Assembly (NCBI GenBank): GCA_902767285.1
Contig: CACXHC010000069.1
Span: 1 to 7,828 of the forward strand
Direction of reading: 5' to 3'
Source of the DNA: an uncultured Ruminococcus sp.
Lineage (GTDB): Bacteria > Bacillota > Clostridia > Oscillospirales > Acutalibacteraceae
DNA: 7,828 bases
The position numbers and the translations under genes were made by a program. Positions 6,988 to 7,828 of this stretch are shown here, piece after piece. The notes below the pieces were generated by a model that was not told the DNA's origin, did no database searches, and saw nothing but the letters and a program-made list of their open reading frames with translations. Each line of letters starts with the position of its first letter. Position 1 is the stretch's first letter.

Positions 6988-7644
6988 TCAATTTTTATAG
7001 GAAGAAATCATTTTTTTCAATCTGTTCAAAGCGTCGCAAAGAGTTCCTGTTTCGTCAATCAGACCGGCTTTGACGGCTTCCGAGCCTTCCAGCACTGTTC
7101 CGACATCCATAACGAGTTCGCCCGTAGTCATTACGAGTTCGTTGTATTTGTCTGCGGAGATTTTCGAATTTGCCGATACAAAATTATTTATTCGGTCTTG
7201 CATACGTCTGAAATACTCGAAAGACTGACGAACACCCAAAGTTACTCCCGTAGAGCGTACCGGATGGATAGTCATAGACGCACTCGGAGCAATAAACGAG
7301 TATTTCGCAGCCACCGCCAGCGGAACTCCTATTGAGTGACCGCCTCCCAAAACGAGCGAAACAACAGGTTTTTTCATTCCGGCAATAAGTTCGGCGAGGG
7401 CAAGACCTGCTTCTATATCACCGCCCACCGTGTTCAATATAACAAGAAGTCCGTTTATAGAATCGTCCTCTTCAATTTTGACCAATTGAGGTATGACGTG
7501 TTCGTATTTTGTGGATTTGTTTTCGGGTGGAAGTTCAACATGGCCTTCTATTTCGCCTATTATAGTCAGACAGCTTATTTCGTTGCTGTTAACGGGAATT
7601 ATCCCCGAATCGCTTTCGATTGCAGATTTGTTGTTTTTTTTCAT
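6988..7644 (-). CDS. tepA: ClpP-fold serine protease, TepA-like
   Basis: The product belongs to the ClpP/crotonase-fold serine protease branch that includes Bacillus translocation-enhancing protein TepA (YmfB). From the chosen ATG it has 218 residues. The core is intact: NTVGGDIEAG (71-80, oxyanion-hole strand), GGHSIGVPLA (101-110, nucleophile S104), SMTIHPV (123-129, catalytic H127) and ELVMDVGTVLEGSEAVKAGLID (D180 as the likely acid), followed by the C-terminal helix typical of ClpP. There is no signal peptide or membrane segment, so it is probably cytoplasmic. An in-frame GTG at 7657-7659 would add five residues, but it sits inside the GAGGTG ribosome binding site that serves the ATG at 7642-7644, so I reject it. 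In Bacillus subtilis tepA lies close to spoIIIE; here uppP lies between the two. The processed substrates are not predictable from sequence. Confidence 0.92.
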   Translation of the reverse strand: MKKNNKSAIESDSGIIPVNSNEISCLTIIGEIEGHVELPPENKSTKYEHVIPQLVKIEEDDSINGLLVILNTVGGDIEAGLALAELIAGMKKPVVSLVLGGGHSIGVPLAVAAKYSFIAPSASMTIHPVRSTGVTLGVRQSFEYFRRMQDRINNFVSANSKISADKYNELVMTTGELVMDVGTVLEGSEAVKAGLIDETGTLCDALNRLKKMISSYKN

Positions 7645-7715
7645 AATTATACACCTCACGTCAATATTATTAACAGCCTCTTGGTGTAAAATTCATGATA
7701 AGTATATTCCTACAC
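7645..7715 (-). other. Predicted tepA 5' leader with alternative pairings
   Basis: In this predicted leader of about 70 nt, UACACC (minus strand, 7683-7688) can pair with GGUGUA (7650-7655), which covers most of the tepA ribosome binding site. The same UACAC can instead pair with GUGUA at the very 5' end (7711-7715). The pairings are short (6 and 5 bp) and may be chance. No known riboswitch class is recognisable. Confidence 0.3.
7652..7657 (-). promoter_or_regulatory. Ribosome binding site of tepA
   Basis: GAGGTG on the minus strand lies 7 nt before the ATG at 7642-7644. It decides the tepA start, because an alternative in-frame GTG (7657-7659) overlaps the site itself. Confidence 0.8.
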
Positions 7716-7720
7716 GTTAC

Positions 7721-7749
7721 ATTATACCATTAATTGTTAAAAGTAACAA
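7721..7749 (-). promoter_or_regulatory. Sigma-A promoter for the tepA-uppP-ftsK block
   Basis: On the minus strand TTGTTA (7744-7749) and a perfect TATAAT (7721-7726) are separated by 17 bp. TGG just before the -10 gives an extended TGnTATAAT element. The start point should lie near 7713-7715, leaving a leader of about 70 nt before the tepA ATG. The match is close to the housekeeping consensus and sits in non-coding DNA. Confidence 0.8.
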
Positions 7750-7783
7750 GCTAATTTTAAAAAAATATTTCAAATTTTTATTT

Positions 7784-7826
7784 TTGTTACAATTTGACGA
7801 TAAAGATTATATCTTTTTTGTAACAA
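7784..7826. repeat. Nested inverted repeat at the right edge of the window
   Basis: An outer 9-bp pair, TTGTTACAA (7784-7792) and TTGTAACAA (7818-7826), encloses an inner 6-bp pair, AAAGAT (7802-7807) and ATCTTT (7811-7816). It lies upstream of the -35 box of the tepA promoter, and a partial copy of the outer arm (GTAACAA, 7743-7749) overlaps that box. It could be a protein-binding site or belong to the next gene beyond the window. The stems are AT-rich and I see no terminator U-tract. Confidence 0.5.
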
Positions 7827-7828
7827 CT

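Noticed and set aside
7657..7659. In-frame GTG as an alternative tepA start
   Set aside because: The codon overlaps the GAGGTG ribosome binding site that is correctly spaced from the ATG at 7642-7644, and no other ribosome site serves the GTG.
7784..7818. Rightward promoter (TTGTTA, 18 bp, TATATC) for a gene beyond the right edge
   Set aside because: The -10 match is poor (4 of 6), the motif coincides with the inverted repeat, and no downstream gene is visible inside the window.

Overview
The window is an AT-rich, tightly packed chromosomal stretch with six protein-coding genes, all read leftward (minus strand). In transcription order they are: a ClpP-fold TepA-like serine protease, undecaprenyl-diphosphatase (uppP), an FtsK/SpoIIIE DNA translocase, a membrane-anchored ComEC-like metallo-beta-lactamase-fold protein, bifunctional riboflavin kinase/FAD synthetase (ribF), and a DUF3810 membrane protein with an HExxH zinc-protease motif. 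Low GC, strong AGGAGG-type ribosome binding sites, GTG and TTG starts, and a tepA-type protease near an ftsK/spoIIIE gene together suggest a Firmicute of class Clostridia. An Oscillospiraceae/Ruminococcaceae-like gut lineage is my guess; no sequence marker in the window fixes it more closely.

Layout from the right end: positions 7645-7828 are non-coding. They hold an extended -10 promoter (7721-7749) for the leftward block, a short leader, and at the far edge a nested inverted repeat (7784-7826). tepA (6988-7644) and uppP (5944-6921) are separated by 66 bp that contain a perfect 11-bp hairpin with no U-tract. ftsK (3172-5877) follows after 66 bp and starts at TTG. The MBL-fold gene (2262-3188) overlaps the ftsK end by 17 bp and starts at GTG. 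An 84-bp gap (2178-2261) holds a good sigma-A-type promoter for ribF (1227-2177). The DUF3810 gene (31-1236) overlaps the ribF end by 10 bp. I infer two transcription units: tepA-uppP-ftsK-MBL from the right-hand promoter, and ribF-DUF3810 from the internal promoter, possibly with read-through since no terminator is visible between them.

Functionally the block is mostly cell-envelope and division housekeeping: recycling of the undecaprenyl carrier lipid, chromosome translocation at the septum, and a TepA-type protease, plus flavin cofactor synthesis. Two members are poorly understood and the most worth attention. One is the short membrane-tethered ComEC-like hydrolase with an altered first motif. 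The other is the DUF3810 putative metalloprotease. I see no tRNA, rRNA, CRISPR array, insertion sequence, prophage gene or riboswitch, and no gene-free stretch longer than 184 bp. I did not find a convincing new multi-gene system; the region reads as ordinary core genome with some small regulatory and motif-level oddities.
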